NCBI GenBank assembly: GCA_964585485.1
Contig: CAZPDS010000027.1
Coordinates: 1-32,195, forward strand
Reading direction: 5' to 3'
DNA length: 32,195 bases
From: CALGYY01 sp964585485
Lineage (GTDB): Bacteria; Bacteroidota; Bacteroidia; Bacteroidales; CAIWKO01
Below, piece by piece: positions 32,101 through 32,195 of this stretch. Under the pieces are notes generated by a model. The model was given only the letters and a program-made list of their open reading frames with translations, did no database searches and was not told the DNA's origin. A program made the position numbers and the translations under genes. The first letter of the stretch is position 1; every line of letters begins with the position of its first letter.

Positions 32101-32195
32101 GGCCGGAAATTCAATCTCCGGATACAAGTCGACGGGGAGCTTCAAAAACGAGTAAATCCCGATGACAATCACCGCCACGAAAACCATGATGGTGG
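29110..32195 (-). CDS. RND efflux pump permease (AcrB/MdtB type), cut by window end
   Basis: More than 1025 residues are visible. The N-terminal codons lie beyond the right edge, since the frame stays open to 32195 and starts in the middle of the first membrane helix (MVFVAVIVIGIYSFLKLPVDLYPEIEFPAIMVYT). The protein has the RND layout: twelve membrane helices in two halves, two large periplasmic loops, and the proton-relay Asp pair in TM4 (AIGMVVDDAIVVLENITRHIERG). The C-half has ILLIGIVVKNAIVLIDFTNLMRDRG and GRSRLRPVLMTTATTILGMLPLAL. Such pumps export drugs, detergents, bile salts or other small molecules from the periplasm by proton exchange. Adaptor and outer-membrane channel genes would be expected beyond the edge. 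A heavy-metal (CzcA) type is less likely from these motifs. Confidence 0.93.
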   Translation of the reverse strand, partial: TIMVFVAVIVIGIYSFLKLPVDLYPEIEFPAIMVYTNYTGANAADIETNISERVESTLNTVSDLKEVYSTSRDNASIVTLEFEYGVDLDAAANNVRDALGMVEPYLPDGSDKPVIFKFSSNMMPILMFAITADESYEGIEEELQEKLVNPLNRIDGVGSISMIGAPIREVTVNVDPRRMEAYNLTIEQIGTAIRMENLNTPAGKVDMGEMSYPLRVEGEFSSSDQIRNIVLGNFQGKTVYLRDVASVNDSIKEMSLDETIDGRKGIRLMIMKQSGANTVAIAKDIEEKIAELQKDLPADVKIETIFDTSTFINDSISNLSETLLFAFLFVILVVIFFLGRWRATFIIILTIPISLIVAFIYLGISGSTINIISLSALSIAIGMVVDDAIVVLENITRHIERGSTPREAAIYATNEVWLAVIATTLTIVAVFFPLTMVSGMTGILFKQLGWIVTITIVTSAVAAITITPMLSSKLLSMKPLSKKQKWYSHEKLVVPWLNKLDNFYVRTLQWSLRHKRIIVFSAIGIFAVSMLLATQLKSEFIPATDEGRMSAEIELQPGVRVEETVKITRKIEEFINTNIPEKLLLSTSSGSNDAASFAALFQRSGSNIINITMRLTKASERDRSTDDICDELRKYLSSLPEIVKYKVTSGGGGPAMGGSNTVDVEIFGYDFDKTTGLANELSEKISKLEGARDVTISRESSKPELRVTFDQEKMSQNGLNTATVSTMLRNRFLGMTSTLYRESGNEYDVVVRFTEDYRNSITDIENIAIPTTTGIIRMGDIAKVEEFWSPPNIERKRRERLVTVSATPYGVSLGELAGKIQAEVDNTVKPAGIMAEVGGAYEDMQESFTDLALLMMLSLLLVYIVMAAQFESFKMPLIIMASIPFAFSGVILALLLTNTTLSIIAALGAILLIGIVVKNAIVLIDFTNLMRDRGNSLDESIVMAGRSRLRPVLMTTATTILGMLPLALSTGDGSEIWRPMGIAVIGGLLFSTVVTMVIVPVVYRIFVRRSDIRHRRDKAELMQFMED

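Overview
The window looks like chromosomal DNA of a member of the Bacteroidota, probably from a draft or metagenome assembly because it holds two runs of N (10 and 100 bases). The assignment rests on several signs: type IX secretion (T9SS) sorting domains, a PorP/SprF-type outer-membrane protein, a PG0541-type partner of an RND pump, a DUF4301 protein, and many copies of the lineage's -7 promoter box TAnnTTTG. Two of these boxes have a TTG exactly 19 nt upstream. No genus can be named from this alone.

Layout. 1-215: two and a third copies of a 90-bp tandem repeat, followed by a GxxExxY nuclease-fold gene (minus). 743-5135 (plus): nickel and redox block hypE, a secreted YD-like protein, hypA, hypB, nikR, then rex behind a near-consensus Rex operator. 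5146-7647 (minus): xseA (broken by a 10-N gap), xseB and a secreted SH3-like protein, with tRNA-Arg(CCG) upstream. 7988-8887 (plus): two unassigned small proteins. 8898-10225 (minus): hypC-hypD. 10427-14297 (plus): a T9SS cassette of SprB-like adhesin, PorP/SprF and a PD40/SPOR-like protein. 14298-18472 (minus): a secreted subtilisin with a T9SS tail, then DUF4301. 18627-20891 (plus): a double zf-TFIIB protein, LemA and an M48 peptidase with an extra zinc ribbon. 20909-23552 (minus): pyrG-murB. 23790-25547: tRNA-Ser(GCU), a YpfJ-type zinc peptidase, a degenerate tRNA-Pro-like sequence and tRNA-Pro(UGG). 25548-27353: DEAD-box helicase. 27354-27932: repeat-rich spacer with heptamer arrays and a 100-N gap. 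27933-28745: amidohydrolase. 28806 to the right edge (minus): PG0541-like protein and an RND pump cut by the window end.

How the genes work together. HypA/B deliver nickel, HypC/D/E build the Fe(CN)2CO centre of a [NiFe] hydrogenase, and NikR senses nickel. Rex reads NADH/NAD+, so the block suggests a redox-linked hydrogenase. However, hypF and the hydrogenase subunits are not in the window, and the hyp genes are split into two opposed groups. The T9SS cassette and the T9SS-tailed protease are cell-surface functions. The rest is housekeeping: DNA repair, CTP and peptidoglycan synthesis, RNA remodelling and efflux.

I found no clearly new multi-gene system. The items most worth checking are the tRNA-Pro-like sequence behind a perfect promoter, the Rex operator pair, three arrays sharing a 7-bp period, the 90-bp repeats beside the GxxExxY gene, the zinc-ribbon/LemA/M48 operon with its perfect palindrome, and three strong Shine-Dalgarno sites in a lineage that rarely uses them.
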